A DNA stretch of 38,422 bases from CAZKXX01 sp964556705 (GTDB taxonomy: Bacteria; Acidobacteriota; Terriglobia; UBA7540). The notes beneath the pieces are model-generated. The model was not told where the DNA came from. It worked only from the letters and a program-made list of their open reading frames with translations, and ran no database searches. The translations under genes and the position numbers were made by a program. Positions 15,786 through 25,377 of the stretch are shown one piece after another. The stretch lies in contig CAZKXX010000027.1 in NCBI GenBank assembly GCA_964556705.1, positions 1 through 38,422 on the forward strand, given 5' to 3'. Each line of letters begins with the position of its first letter. Position 1 is the stretch's first letter.

Positions 15786-16577
15786 CTACGGCTGGGACGG
15801 GCTAACGGGCGCCTCGTCATCAAGCGCGAGGGGAATTGCGATGGCGGCTGCTGTGGCGCCGCCGACGACTCCCACAATCAGTGCCACGGAGGCGTTGTGT
15901 GACAGGCCGCCGATGCGGAAGGTGCGCAGCTTTTCGCCCACAGTCATTTTTCCATGCGCGCCCGTTCCGACGGGCTCGCTCTGGGCCGTTTGAGCCGTTC
16001 CACCCTGCGACTCACCCCCCTGGGCGGAACCGTTGTCGGCCCTGGCCAGCGGCGCATTGACGGTGAGCACCTGGCCGGCGGCGACTTCCACGAGCTCTCC
16101 GCGGAGTTGAGCGACCGAAAAGCTTCCTCGGCGGACCGCAACGACAAGCGATCCATCCGGCCCCAAAGCGATCTCGGCCAGGGCGGGGAAGGAAGCGCTC
16201 GGCGTAACCGCCAGGCCGGAACTTTCCACGCGAACAGGATTCGCCGGGGAGGTCGAAAGGGCCAAGCGTCCCTTATCGAGGGCCACGGTGGTCGAGGGCT
16301 CTGCGCTCAAGAATCGCACAGTCGAATCGCGGCCAACCACGACAACGCCGGAGCGCTTGAAGCTGACCGTCGCCCGGGCCTTCCCGGTGCGGACCTGGTC
16401 CCCCGAAAAGACGACTGAAGTGGATTCAACAGCCTGGTCCGACAGGAAAAAGGGGCCCTCACCCTGCGCCGTTCCCAAAGCCGCGCCGCTGCCTGCGGTT
16501 AAGGCGGGCGTCGGGACGAGCAGGAGCAGCACGCTTAGGCAGACCGCACCGGCGCGCCGGAGACAAGTGTAGGTCAT
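15786..16577 (-). CDS. Exported FecR-like protein with C-terminal membrane helix
   Basis: This 263-residue protein starts with a clear Sec signal (hydrophobic LLLLVPTPAL, cleavage near TAGSG). The region at about 50-165 resembles a FecR-type beta domain: FSGDQVRTGKARATVSF, then VVVVGRDSTVRFL and SFSVAQLRGELVEVAAGQ. A Gly/Gln/Thr-rich linker follows, then one hydrophobic segment (SVALIVGVVGGATAAAIAIP) near the end. Such proteins display a beta-sandwich in the periplasm; some regulate sigma factors, others have unknown roles in polysaccharide or surface systems. There is no TonB receptor or sigma gene beside it, so iron signalling is not supported. GGAGGA lies 6 nt upstream of the ATG at 16577. 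Confidence 0.75.
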   Translation of the reverse strand: MTYTCLRRAGAVCLSVLLLLVPTPALTAGSGAALGTAQGEGPFFLSDQAVESTSVVFSGDQVRTGKARATVSFKRSGVVVVGRDSTVRFLSAEPSTTVALDKGRLALSTSPANPVRVESSGLAVTPSASFPALAEIALGPDGSLVVAVRRGSFSVAQLRGELVEVAAGQVLTVNAPLARADNGSAQGGESQGGTAQTAQSEPVGTGAHGKMTVGEKLRTFRIGGLSHNASVALIVGVVGGATAAAIAIPLALDDEAPVSPSQP

Positions 16578-16650
16578 TTGTTCCTCCTTCGACAGGCTGG
16601 CGACCTGAAGGTGACGCGTGTGGCTCCCCAACCGTATGTACCTGCGACAC

Positions 16651-16680
16651 TTGATACCAGAATTGAGCCCTCGATTTCAA
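16651..16680 (-). promoter_or_regulatory. Candidate promoter of the FecR-like gene
   Basis: The minus strand reads TTGAAA, 18 nt, TATCAA, about 74 nt before the start codon. Moderate consensus match. Confidence 0.4.
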
Positions 16681-16688
16681 GGAAATTG

Positions 16689-16716
16689 TTGCCCCGCCGG
16701 GAGGCCGTGCTAAGCT
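16689..16716 (+). promoter_or_regulatory. Candidate promoter of the PHP phosphatase gene
   Basis: TTGCCC, 16 nt, TAAGCT. The expected start near 16723 lies 72 nt before the chosen ATG at 16795, and 9 nt before an in-frame GTG at 16732. Weak to moderate match. Confidence 0.3.
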
Positions 16717-16794
16717 GGAGAATCCGGGGCGGTGCCCGTCAGGCAGCCCGCCGGGCCCTGCGGGAGCGCATCGCCCGGCACCGACTCGGCAACG

Positions 16795-17574
16795 ATGATT
16801 GACCTCCACTGCCATCCACTGCCCGGCGTGGACGACGGGGCACCCGATTTCGAGACCGCCGTGGCCATGTGCCGCATGGCCGCCGCCGACGGGATCACCC
16901 ACCTGGTGGCGACGCCGCACTGCAACTACACGTACCGCTTCGATCCGGAATCGAATCGGGCCAAGCTCGCCGACCTTCAGGCGGCGGTGGGGGATTCCAT
17001 CAAGCTTTTGCTGGGCTGCGATTTCCACCTTTCCTACGACAATATCCGGAAGCTCATCGAGGCTCGAGAAAGCTACACGATTAACGGCACCGAGAATGTC
17101 CTGGTCGAATTCGGGGACCAGTTCATTCCCGAGCAGCTCGACAACGTGTTTTACGAGATCCAGTGCGCGGGCTTGCAGCCAATCCTCACTCATCCGGAGC
17201 GCAATCCGGTCTTTCAGCGCAAGCCCGGCCTGCTCTACCACTGGGTGACGCGCGGCTGTCTGGTGCAGGTGACGGCAAAATCCTTGACCGGGGGCTTCGG
17301 CCGCGCCGCGATGCACTTCGCCGAAAAGTGGCTGGAGCAGAATCTCATTCACTTTTTTGCCTCCGACGCGCACGATGTGCGGCGCCGGCCGCCTGTCCTT
17401 TCGGAGTGTTACCGCCAGGTGGCGAAGGCGCGGGGGAAGGAAATCGCCGACCTCCTGCTGATCAAGAATCCCGAAGCCGTCATTCACGGCCGCCCGCTCC
17501 CGCCTCAGCCCCAGCCGGTCCAGGGGCGCGCGGCGAAACCGAAGAGCTGGTTCGCGCGTCTGCTGGGCCGGTAA
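16795..17574 (+). CDS. CpsB/CapC-type PHP-domain tyrosine-protein phosphatase
   Basis: This 259-residue metal-dependent phosphoesterase of the PHP family begins IDLHCHPLPGVDDG, the usual start of CpsB/CapC/YwqE phosphatases. Further metal-binding motifs are VATPHCN, LLGCDFHL, LTHPERNP and FASDAHD. Family members dephosphorylate the tyrosine-rich tail of the bacterial tyrosine kinase that controls capsule or exopolysaccharide export. No such kinase or polymerase is in the window, so it is an orphan copy here. The C-terminal 30 residues are Pro-rich and basic. The ATG at 16795 is placed exactly at the domain start; an in-frame GTG at 16732 would add 21 unlikely residues. Confidence 0.85.
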   Translation: MIDLHCHPLPGVDDGAPDFETAVAMCRMAAADGITHLVATPHCNYTYRFDPESNRAKLADLQAAVGDSIKLLLGCDFHLSYDNIRKLIEARESYTINGTENVLVEFGDQFIPEQLDNVFYEIQCAGLQPILTHPERNPVFQRKPGLLYHWVTRGCLVQVTAKSLTGGFGRAAMHFAEKWLEQNLIHFFASDAHDVRRRPPVLSECYRQVAKARGKEIADLLLIKNPEAVIHGRPLPPQPQPVQGRAAKPKSWFARLLGR

Positions 17575-17617
17575 GCCGCCGGCGCGCGCCTCGGGCGAGC
17601 GCTTCGAAACCTCGTTT

Positions 17618-17884
17618 ATGTTCGCTCGAAAGATTGAAGTCCTGGTCCTCGAGCCCGAAGGGCCGCGCCCCTGCCCTTTGACCTGGCTCGACAGCTTCTG
17701 CATGCGCAGTTTCACCGGCCGGTCGGCGTTCGACGAGACCCTTCCTGTCGCGGACGGCAGGCTCGAGGCCGGCTCTCGCGTGGATCTCGAGGCCCTGCGC
17801 GTGGATCTGGAAGACTGGCTGACGCGGAAGTTCGGGGGAGGGAAAGCCGTGAAGCTGCTTCTGCGGGAAAGCCCGGTTCGCTGA
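17618..17884 (+). CDS. Small hypothetical protein
   Basis: This is an open frame of 88 codons following the PHP gene by 43 nt on the same strand. Codon use shows the strong G/C preference at third positions seen in its neighbours, which argues that it is real. It contains two near-identical segments, LEAGSRVDLEAL and then RVDLEDWLTRKFGG, and no membrane segment. I do not recognise it. It ends 45 nt before the end of the convergent phosphatase gene. Confidence 0.6.
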   Translation: MFARKIEVLVLEPEGPRPCPLTWLDSFCMRSFTGRSAFDETLPVADGRLEAGSRVDLEALRVDLEDWLTRKFGGGKAVKLLLRESPVR

Positions 17885-17929
17885 GGAAGCCTCGAGGGGC
17901 CGGCGGCGGACACGCCTTTCCGGCGGCTC

Positions 17930-19777
17930 TCAGTTCACCTTAATCGCGATCATCACCTTATCGTCCGTGTGCGCGCCGTAGCGGGAGAAGCGCGTGACGT
18001 CGGCGCTGACAGCGGAAACGATTTCGGCCGCGCTCTTGTCGGCGACCGTGCGGACGCACTCGACGAGGCGGTCGGTGCCGTATTCTTCGTGCTGCGCGTC
18101 CATGGACTCGGTGATGCCGTCGGTGCAAAGCACCAGCACGTCGCCGCGCTGCAGGCGCGTGTATCCGCGCTCGAAGCGGGCGCTCTCAAAAAGCCCGATG
18201 ACCATGCCGCCTTCGGTCAGCGCCACCGGGTCGCTCCCGGTCCGGACGATGACCGGCGGCACGTGGCCGCAGTTGATGTAGTGCAGCCCCTTGCGCCGGA
18301 TGTCGATGAGGCCGAGGAAGATGCTCAGGTATTTCTGCGACCGCGTATCGTTCAGGATCATGCGGTTCAGGCTCTCGGCGATTTCGTCGAGCGAGTGCAG
18401 GTGAAGCACCAGCGCGCGCAGGGTGGCCTGGAGGTTCGACATCACCAGGGCCGAACTCACGCCTTTGCCCTCCACGTCGGCGATGACGGAGAGGAAGGTG
18501 TTGGGGCCGAGGCTGAGGAAGTCGTAGTAATCGCCGCCCACGGCGAAGCACGGCTCGTTGAGCAGCGCGATGTCCAGCCCCTCCACCAGCGGCGCCGTTT
18601 CCGGAAGCAGGCTGCGTTGGATGCCGCGCGCCAGCGCCAGCTCCTTCTCCATGCGCTCCTTCTCGAGCAATTCCTGGTGAAGCTGCGCGTTTTCGAGCGC
18701 CAGGGCCATGTGTCCGGAGAGGGTGAGCAGAAAATCCGCGTCCTCGCTCGTGAACACGCCCTGCTTCTTGTTCAAGAGCTGCAGCGCGGCGATGATTTGT
18801 CCGCCCTTGTTGCGGATGGGCAGGCAAAGAATGTTGCGCGTGCGGAAGCCGGTGCGCTTGTCCACTTCCGGATTGAACCGCGGGTCGGCGTAGGCGTCCG
18901 GGATCAGAACGATTTCACCCGACTGCGCGACGTGGCCGGCGATGCCTTTGCCGAGCGGCAGGCGGATTTCCTGCTTCTCGAGCCCGTGGGCGATCAGCGA
19001 CCAGATTTCGTGCGCCTTTTCGTCCACGAGAAACAGAGTCCCGCGCTCGGCTTCCACCTGCGACTTGGCGACTTCCAGAATCCGACCCAGAAGTTCCGAG
19101 AGGTCGAGCGTGGAGTTGAGCGCCTTGCTGGCCTCGACCATGAAGCTCAGCTTGGAAAGTGTCCGCTGAGTGGATTCGAGCAGCGAGGCCTCGCGCAACG
19201 CCATGGAGCCCATCTGCGCGTGCAGGCGGTAGAGGCTGAGGACCGATTTCGAAGGCGGACGGCTACAGGCCACCAGCATGGCGCCAGCGGGCTTGGAATT
19301 GTCGAGCAGAGGATAGGCGGCGAGGAACTTAAGATTGTACTGCTTCGCCCAGGCCATCAGGCCGTCCGCCGGGCCGTCCGATGAGCCGGCCAATTGGGGC
19401 AGGCGATGACGAACCGCCTTGCCCAAAATCGTTTCCTTGACCGAAGTTCGCTTGCACTGCGAAGGGAATTCCGGCCGGCCGGCCTGTGCTGTCAGTTCCA
19501 GCAATTGCCCGCTTTCATCCACTTTCCACAGGCCGCAGACACTCGTGCCATAGCGGCTCACCAGCCGCTGCGCCAGCGTATTGAGAACGGTGTGGGAGTC
19601 CTGGGTTCCGGCGCAAAGCTCCGAACTCAGGGCTTCGATTTCTTCCAGCAGGTCGGTGCCCGGCGCCGCACCTTTGGGGCTCGGCGACGGCGCACGTTTC
19701 TTTTCGACTTTCGGCAACGAAGAACCCTTTCGGATGCTGTTCTCCCCCTTGTCGGGGAAGTATATCCGGGTCAGCAC
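17930..19777 (-). CDS. GAF-GAF-SpoIIE (RsbU-type) serine phosphatase
   Basis: This 615-residue soluble signalling protein starts with about 40 disordered residues, then a divergent GAF domain (about 45-195), a second well-formed GAF domain (about 220-365, with GIAGHVAQSGEIVLIPDAY), a short coiled coil (365-395) and a PP2C/SpoIIE phosphatase domain (405-613). Metal-binding motifs of the phosphatase are present: GGDYYDF (414-420), ADVEGKG (433-439), CTDGITE (551-557) and the Asp pair at 605-606. It should dephosphorylate an anti-sigma-factor antagonist in a partner-switching cascade, gated by a small ligand on the GAF domains. No antagonist or kinase is nearby. The GTG at 19777 lacks a ribosome site; a TTG 20 codons in is an alternative. 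Confidence 0.87.
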   Translation of the reverse strand: MLTRIYFPDKGENSIRKGSSLPKVEKKRAPSPSPKGAAPGTDLLEEIEALSSELCAGTQDSHTVLNTLAQRLVSRYGTSVCGLWKVDESGQLLELTAQAGRPEFPSQCKRTSVKETILGKAVRHRLPQLAGSSDGPADGLMAWAKQYNLKFLAAYPLLDNSKPAGAMLVACSRPPSKSVLSLYRLHAQMGSMALREASLLESTQRTLSKLSFMVEASKALNSTLDLSELLGRILEVAKSQVEAERGTLFLVDEKAHEIWSLIAHGLEKQEIRLPLGKGIAGHVAQSGEIVLIPDAYADPRFNPEVDKRTGFRTRNILCLPIRNKGGQIIAALQLLNKKQGVFTSEDADFLLTLSGHMALALENAQLHQELLEKERMEKELALARGIQRSLLPETAPLVEGLDIALLNEPCFAVGGDYYDFLSLGPNTFLSVIADVEGKGVSSALVMSNLQATLRALVLHLHSLDEIAESLNRMILNDTRSQKYLSIFLGLIDIRRKGLHYINCGHVPPVIVRTGSDPVALTEGGMVIGLFESARFERGYTRLQRGDVLVLCTDGITESMDAQHEEYGTDRLVECVRTVADKSAAEIVSAVSADVTRFSRYGAHTDDKVMIAIKVN

Positions 19778-19997
19778 CTTGGCGCAAATCCTTTCGGCGG
19801 ATATCGCCTCAACGCGGGCTCCAGGCGCACTGTGGAAGCGGCTGAAAAGGGAAGGGGGTGGCTGATAGCTTGCCTGCGATTACTGCTACCCGCCACCCCT
19901 GGTAGTCACAAGTGTCGGATTACTCCCTTTGATGCGCGACGGATTCCGCGGGTTGCCGGATTTCCGGCAGGCGAGTGGGCCATGGAGGGAATTGGAT

Positions 19998-20003
19998 TAT
20001 AAT
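19998..20003 (+). promoter_or_regulatory. -10 element (TATAAT)
   Basis: Perfect TATAAT, 56 nt before the ATG of the small gene at 20060. No good -35 box is seen at 16-18 nt, so it is a candidate only. Confidence 0.35.
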
Positions 20004-20059
20004 GAGGCCTCGCTCCGGGTAAGTTCCTGAACTGCCGATACATCTTGGAGCTGCCGTCG

Positions 20060-20404
20060 ATGAGCTATCTGCTGAGCCCGTTCGAAGTGATTTCCAAAAC
20101 CCTGCCTGAGCCGGTCCGCGTGCGCTTCGTGCACCTCTATGCCGGAATCTCCACGCGCCACAGCGATACGATGGACTGCGTCTTTCGAGTGGACGGGCGG
20201 AACGTGACCGTGGCGATTCCCTGCGCCACGCTCACCGCGCTGCGCGAGCGAGAGGGCCGCGATCTGACCGACCAGCAACTCGTAAATACCGCCGCGCGCC
20301 ACCTGCGGCGGACCCTCGAACAAGGTTACGAGCCGACGGAAACGGAATTGCGTTTGAGCGACGGGGAATTCCGTTCTCTGGCGCGCGAACTGGGGTATCT
20401 GTAG
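20060..20404 (+). CDS. Hypothetical protein
   Basis: This 114-residue protein of unknown family is mixed alpha/beta by composition, with no signal or membrane segment. Its N-terminal half is strand-rich (RVRFVHLYAGI, MDCVFRVDGRNVTVAIPC) and its C-terminal half helical (LVNTAARHLRRTLEQGY, GEFRSLARELGYL). The ATG at 20060 has GGAG 9 nt upstream. It ends 36 nt before glmS, so the two are probably co-transcribed from the TATAAT at 19998. No function is claimed. Confidence 0.65.
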   Translation: MSYLLSPFEVISKTLPEPVRVRFVHLYAGISTRHSDTMDCVFRVDGRNVTVAIPCATLTALREREGRDLTDQQLVNTAARHLRRTLEQGYEPTETELRLSDGEFRSLARELGYL

Positions 20405-20440
20405 GCCGGGGCGTCGCCCTCCGGCTGAAGGCGGGAACCT

Positions 20441-22264
<1,824 letters not shown>

Positions 22265-22300
22265 GGGGCGGGCCAGAATCTTTAGAGTTAAGATCTTATA

Positions 22301-22371
22301 GTTGAGGGTTAAGATGAGTACGAATACCTTACGCAAAGCGGCTTTTCAGTTTTTGTCTCTTAACTCTCAAC
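22301..22371. repeat. Intergenic hairpin built of GTTRAGN-type repeats
   Basis: Arms GTTGAGGGTTAAGA (22301-22314) and TCTTAACTCTCAAC (22358-22371) pair over 14 bp with one G-U, around a 43-nt loop. Related units continue outside: GAGTTAAGA at 22285-22293 and CAACACTCAACTGTCAAC at 22369-22386. It lies between glmS and the epimerase gene. No U-run follows. Confidence 0.7.
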
Positions 22372-22405
22372 ACTCAACTGTCAACCGTTTCCCGAGGAAA
22401 GCCGC

Positions 22406-23347
22406 ATGAAAATCCTGGTCACCGGCGGCGCGGGCTTCATCGGTTCGCATGTTGTGGACGCGTACCTCGAGGCGGGGCACGAAGTCGCCGTGGTGGACGA
22501 CCTCTCGCGCGGCCGCGCTGAAAACCTTTCCGCGAAAGCGAAATTTTATCGCGCCGACATCCGCGACCGCGCGGCGCTGGAGGAGATCTTCGGCAAAGAG
22601 AGACCCGAAGTGCTCAACCACCACGCCGCGCAGATTGACGTCCGCCACGCCGTGCGCGACCCCGTCTTCGATGCCGAGACGAACATCCTGGCGTCCATTC
22701 ACCTGCTCGAACTCGCCGCGAAGCACAAGCTGCGCCGCGTGGTCTACGCTTCAACGGGCGGCGCGATTTACGGCGAGCCCAAGGTCCTTCCCGCCAACGA
22801 GGAGACGCCGGTGCTGCCCATCACGCCCTACGGGATCAGCAAGCACACCGTCGAGCACTACCTGTATCTTTATCGCGTCCTCTACGGCCTTCCCTACGTC
22901 GTGCTGCGCTACGGGAACGTTTACGGCCCGCGACAGAGCTCGAAGGGCGAAGCGGGCGTCGTCGCCATCTTCACCGAACAGATGATGGCCGGAGTGAAGC
23001 CCACCATCTACGGCGACGGTTCGAAGACGCGCGATTACGTCGAAGCTTCCGACGTGGCGCGCGCCAACGTCCTGGCGCTCGAGCGCGGCGACGGGGAAAT
23101 CTTCAATATCGCCACCGGCGTCGCCACCACCGACTTGGGAGTTTTCACCGCCGTGCGCGAAGCGCTGGGGATTCCCCCCTTCGAGCCCGGGTACGCTCCC
23201 AAGCGGCCCGGGGAAGTGGACCACATCGTCCTCGACGTGGCGAAAGCGCGCGACGGCCTCGGCTGGCAGCCTCAAGTCGAATTCCGCCAGGGCGTTCGCC
23301 AAACCGTCGAGTGGTTCCAGACAGCGTTCCAGAACCAGAAGAAGTGA
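22406..23347 (+). CDS. NAD-dependent NDP-sugar epimerase/dehydratase (UDP-glucose 4-epimerase-like)
   Basis: This 313-residue extended short-chain dehydrogenase has the NAD motif GGAGFIGSHV (7-16), the catalytic Ser in YASTGGAIYGE and the catalytic pair in YGISK. VLRYGNVYGPRQ and RDYVEASDVARA are typical of UDP-glucose or UDP-N-acetylglucosamine 4-epimerases (GalE/WbpP-like), but GDP- or dTDP-sugar enzymes of this family are hard to separate by eye. It supplies an activated sugar for envelope polysaccharide, consistent with glmS just upstream. GAGGAAA lies about 6 nt before the ATG. A 215-nt spacer with no recognisable feature separates it from the convergent sat gene. Confidence 0.9.
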   Translation: MKILVTGGAGFIGSHVVDAYLEAGHEVAVVDDLSRGRAENLSAKAKFYRADIRDRAALEEIFGKERPEVLNHHAAQIDVRHAVRDPVFDAETNILASIHLLELAAKHKLRRVVYASTGGAIYGEPKVLPANEETPVLPITPYGISKHTVEHYLYLYRVLYGLPYVVLRYGNVYGPRQSSKGEAGVVAIFTEQMMAGVKPTIYGDGSKTRDYVEASDVARANVLALERGDGEIFNIATGVATTDLGVFTAVREALGIPPFEPGYAPKRPGEVDHIVLDVAKARDGLGWQPQVEFRQGVRQTVEWFQTAFQNQKK

Positions 23348-23562
23348 AGCGGCCAGCCGAGTCCGCTTGCCCAGCCGGCCTCTTGGCGCGAGCCTCCTGC
23401 GCATTCCCGGCAGCTTGACCCCGTTGTCCACTCTACCGGCAGAAGTTTCCTTGTCAGAGGGGGAGGAAGGGCGGCGGGCTGCGACGAGCCTGACAGTGCA
23501 AGGAGCCTGCAACGGCCAGCGAAGATTCGCCGACCGGCATCCCCCAGCCGAAGAGTCGCGCC

Positions 23563-24735
23563 TTACTTTGCCGCCGTTTCGCGGTAGGCGTCGTGGAGGA
23601 CTTCGGCGACTTCGGGGCGCGTGAATTCCATGGGGAGCTGGCCGCCTTCCGTAAGAATCTTCCGCACCTGCGTTCCGCTCAGGACGAGCCGCGCCGAAGG
23701 GTCATGGCCGCAGGTCTTGGGCGAGGCCATGCCCATGCAGCGCGTGCAGTAGAAGGTGTTCTCAAAAAACAGCGGCGTGATACCGAGTTCGGCGGGCACA
23801 AACTCCTCGAAGATGGCCTGCGCGTCGTAGGGGCCGTAATAGTTGCCAACCCCGGCGTGGTCGCGGCCCACGATGAAGTGTGTGCAGCCGAAATTCTTGC
23901 GCACCAGCGCGTGGAAGATGGCCTCGCGCGGGCCCGCGTAGCGCATCGAAGCGGGATTGAGCGCCAGCAGCACGCGGTCCTTCGGGAAGTAGTTGGCGAG
24001 CAAGACTTCGTAGCAGCGCAGGCGCGTTTCGAGCGGAATGTCGTCCGATTTCGTCTCACCCGCGATGGGATGCAGCAGCAGGCCGTCCACGATTTCGAGC
24101 GCCGCCTTTTGAATGTATTCGTGCGCGCGGTGCACGGGATTGCGCGTCTGAAATCCCACCACGGTCTTCCATTTGCGTTCCTGAAAGATGCGGCGGGTGT
24201 TGGCGGGGCTGAGCCGGTACTCCTCAAAGTTTCCGGTGCCCGGACGGCGAAAGACTTCAACCGGGCCGCCCGCCAGCCAGCCGCCGCGCGAGTAGAGGTA
24301 AGCGACGCCGGGATGCGCCGTCTCCGTGGTGCGGAAGACGCGCGCCGCTTCGGCCTTGCGCTCGTATTGATAAATGTCCTCGACGGCCATCACGCCGTGC
24401 AGCGTCCCGGCGGAATCGGCCAGGGCTACGCGCTTGTGTCCGCGCAGGCTGCGCGCCTGCTCGTCCGTGACGGCCAGCGTGATGGGCATCGACCAGGGAA
24501 GGCCGTTCGCCAGGCGCATCTCGCGCACGACGCGATCGTAGTCGGGCCGGGTCATGAAACCTTCCAGCGGACTGAAGCCGCCGATGGCGATCATTTCCAG
24601 GTCGGACATCTCAAAAGGATTCAGGCGGATGACGGGCAAGGCGCGCGCGTCGGCTTCCAGTTCCGCCGCGTCCGCGCCCGTGAGCAGACGATTGACCAGA
24701 TGCCCTCCGTGAGGGACGTTGCTGGGCCGGTGCAC
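23563..24735 (-). CDS. sat: Sulfate adenylyltransferase (ATP sulfurylase)
   Basis: This 390-residue enzyme forms adenosine 5'-phosphosulfate from ATP and sulfate. The ATP-binding motif QTRNPVHRAHEY is at 196-207, and FIVGRDHAGVG follows later. A cysteine cluster YCTRCMG, then KTCGHD, near the C-terminus is the zinc site of the homo-oligomeric, non-CysN/CysD type. There is no fused APS kinase domain. Neither an APS reductase nor a kinase is in the window, so assimilatory use is only assumed. The start is a GTG; the nearest GGAGG is about 14 nt upstream, so the exact start is uncertain. Family members usually start one or two residues before PHGG. Confidence 0.95.
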   Translation of the reverse strand: MHRPSNVPHGGHLVNRLLTGADAAELEADARALPVIRLNPFEMSDLEMIAIGGFSPLEGFMTRPDYDRVVREMRLANGLPWSMPITLAVTDEQARSLRGHKRVALADSAGTLHGVMAVEDIYQYERKAEAARVFRTTETAHPGVAYLYSRGGWLAGGPVEVFRRPGTGNFEEYRLSPANTRRIFQERKWKTVVGFQTRNPVHRAHEYIQKAALEIVDGLLLHPIAGETKSDDIPLETRLRCYEVLLANYFPKDRVLLALNPASMRYAGPREAIFHALVRKNFGCTHFIVGRDHAGVGNYYGPYDAQAIFEEFVPAELGITPLFFENTFYCTRCMGMASPKTCGHDPSARLVLSGTQVRKILTEGGQLPMEFTRPEVAEVLHDAYRETAAK

Positions 24736-24881
24736 CGGGTTTTCGCGACCTCCAGGATCCCCGCGTGAGAAACGGAGAAAATGAGTTGCCGGGGTGGCTC
24801 TCTGACGGTCTCACCACGCAGGCTCGAATCGTTCAGTTTAACACGTCCCCTGACTTCCATCAATCCGCGGGCCCCGCGGGC

Positions 24882-25373
24882 TCACTCGGGAAGAAGAGTC
24901 GCGAGTTTCTTGAGCATCCGTTCGACGTGCGTGCCCTGCCAGTAGAGGTGGCCGCAGGAAGAGCAGCGGTAGAAATCCGCGTAAGCTTCGAAGGCGCGCG
25001 GCGGGATGCGGTCCGCGACCACCGCCTTTTCGACGGGCTCGATCAGACTGTTGCAGAGCGTGCAGCGCGTCCAGAGGCCGGAGCGGGTCTCGAGCCGGAA
25101 ATGCTCGACGACTTCCCGCAGCTGCTCTTCGGGATGTTCGTTCGCGACGCTGAAGATGAAATGCGACGCGCCGAAACGCCGGGCGACGTTGCCGCGCGAA
25201 AGCACTACGCGGCCGTCGCGGACGGCCTGCTCCAGCAGTTCCGCCGCGGTGACCGCCGGCGAGTAGAGCGTATCGTAGCCGAGCAGGCGCAGCAATCGGG
25301 CCAGGCGGCCCAGCATGCGGTCGGCGGCGAAGCGAATATCTTTGGGACTCTTCCTCGCAGAGAAGTGATTCAC
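24882..25373 (-). CDS. Mut7-C RNase-domain (DUF82) protein
   Basis: This 163-residue protein has the Mut7-C layout. The PIN-like front half begins FAADRMLGRLARLLRLLGYD (14-34) with the conserved Asp18. The C-terminal zinc ribbon uses CTLC (104-107) and CSSC (137-140). The family is predicted to cut RNA. The usual Thr/Ser-Arg-Asp at the end of the third strand reads VVLSRGN, so one acidic active-site residue seems to be missing. The start is a GTG only 4 nt after the stop of the MFS gene, with no ribosome site of its own, which suggests translational coupling. Confidence 0.85.
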   Translation of the reverse strand: MNHFSARKSPKDIRFAADRMLGRLARLLRLLGYDTLYSPAVTAAELLEQAVRDGRVVLSRGNVARRFGASHFIFSVANEHPEEQLREVVEHFRLETRSGLWTRCTLCNSLIEPVEKAVVADRIPPRAFEAYADFYRCSSCGHLYWQGTHVERMLKKLATLLPE

Positions 25374-25377
25374 TGAA

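Noticed and set aside
16459..17913. 484-codon minus-strand frame opposite the PHP phosphatase
   Set aside because: It is a shadow of the plus-strand gene in GC-rich DNA, with no domain and no ribosome site.
20405..20440. Possible glmS ribozyme before glmS
   Set aside because: Only 36 nt separate glmS from the upstream gene, too short for the ribozyme, and no matching core is present.
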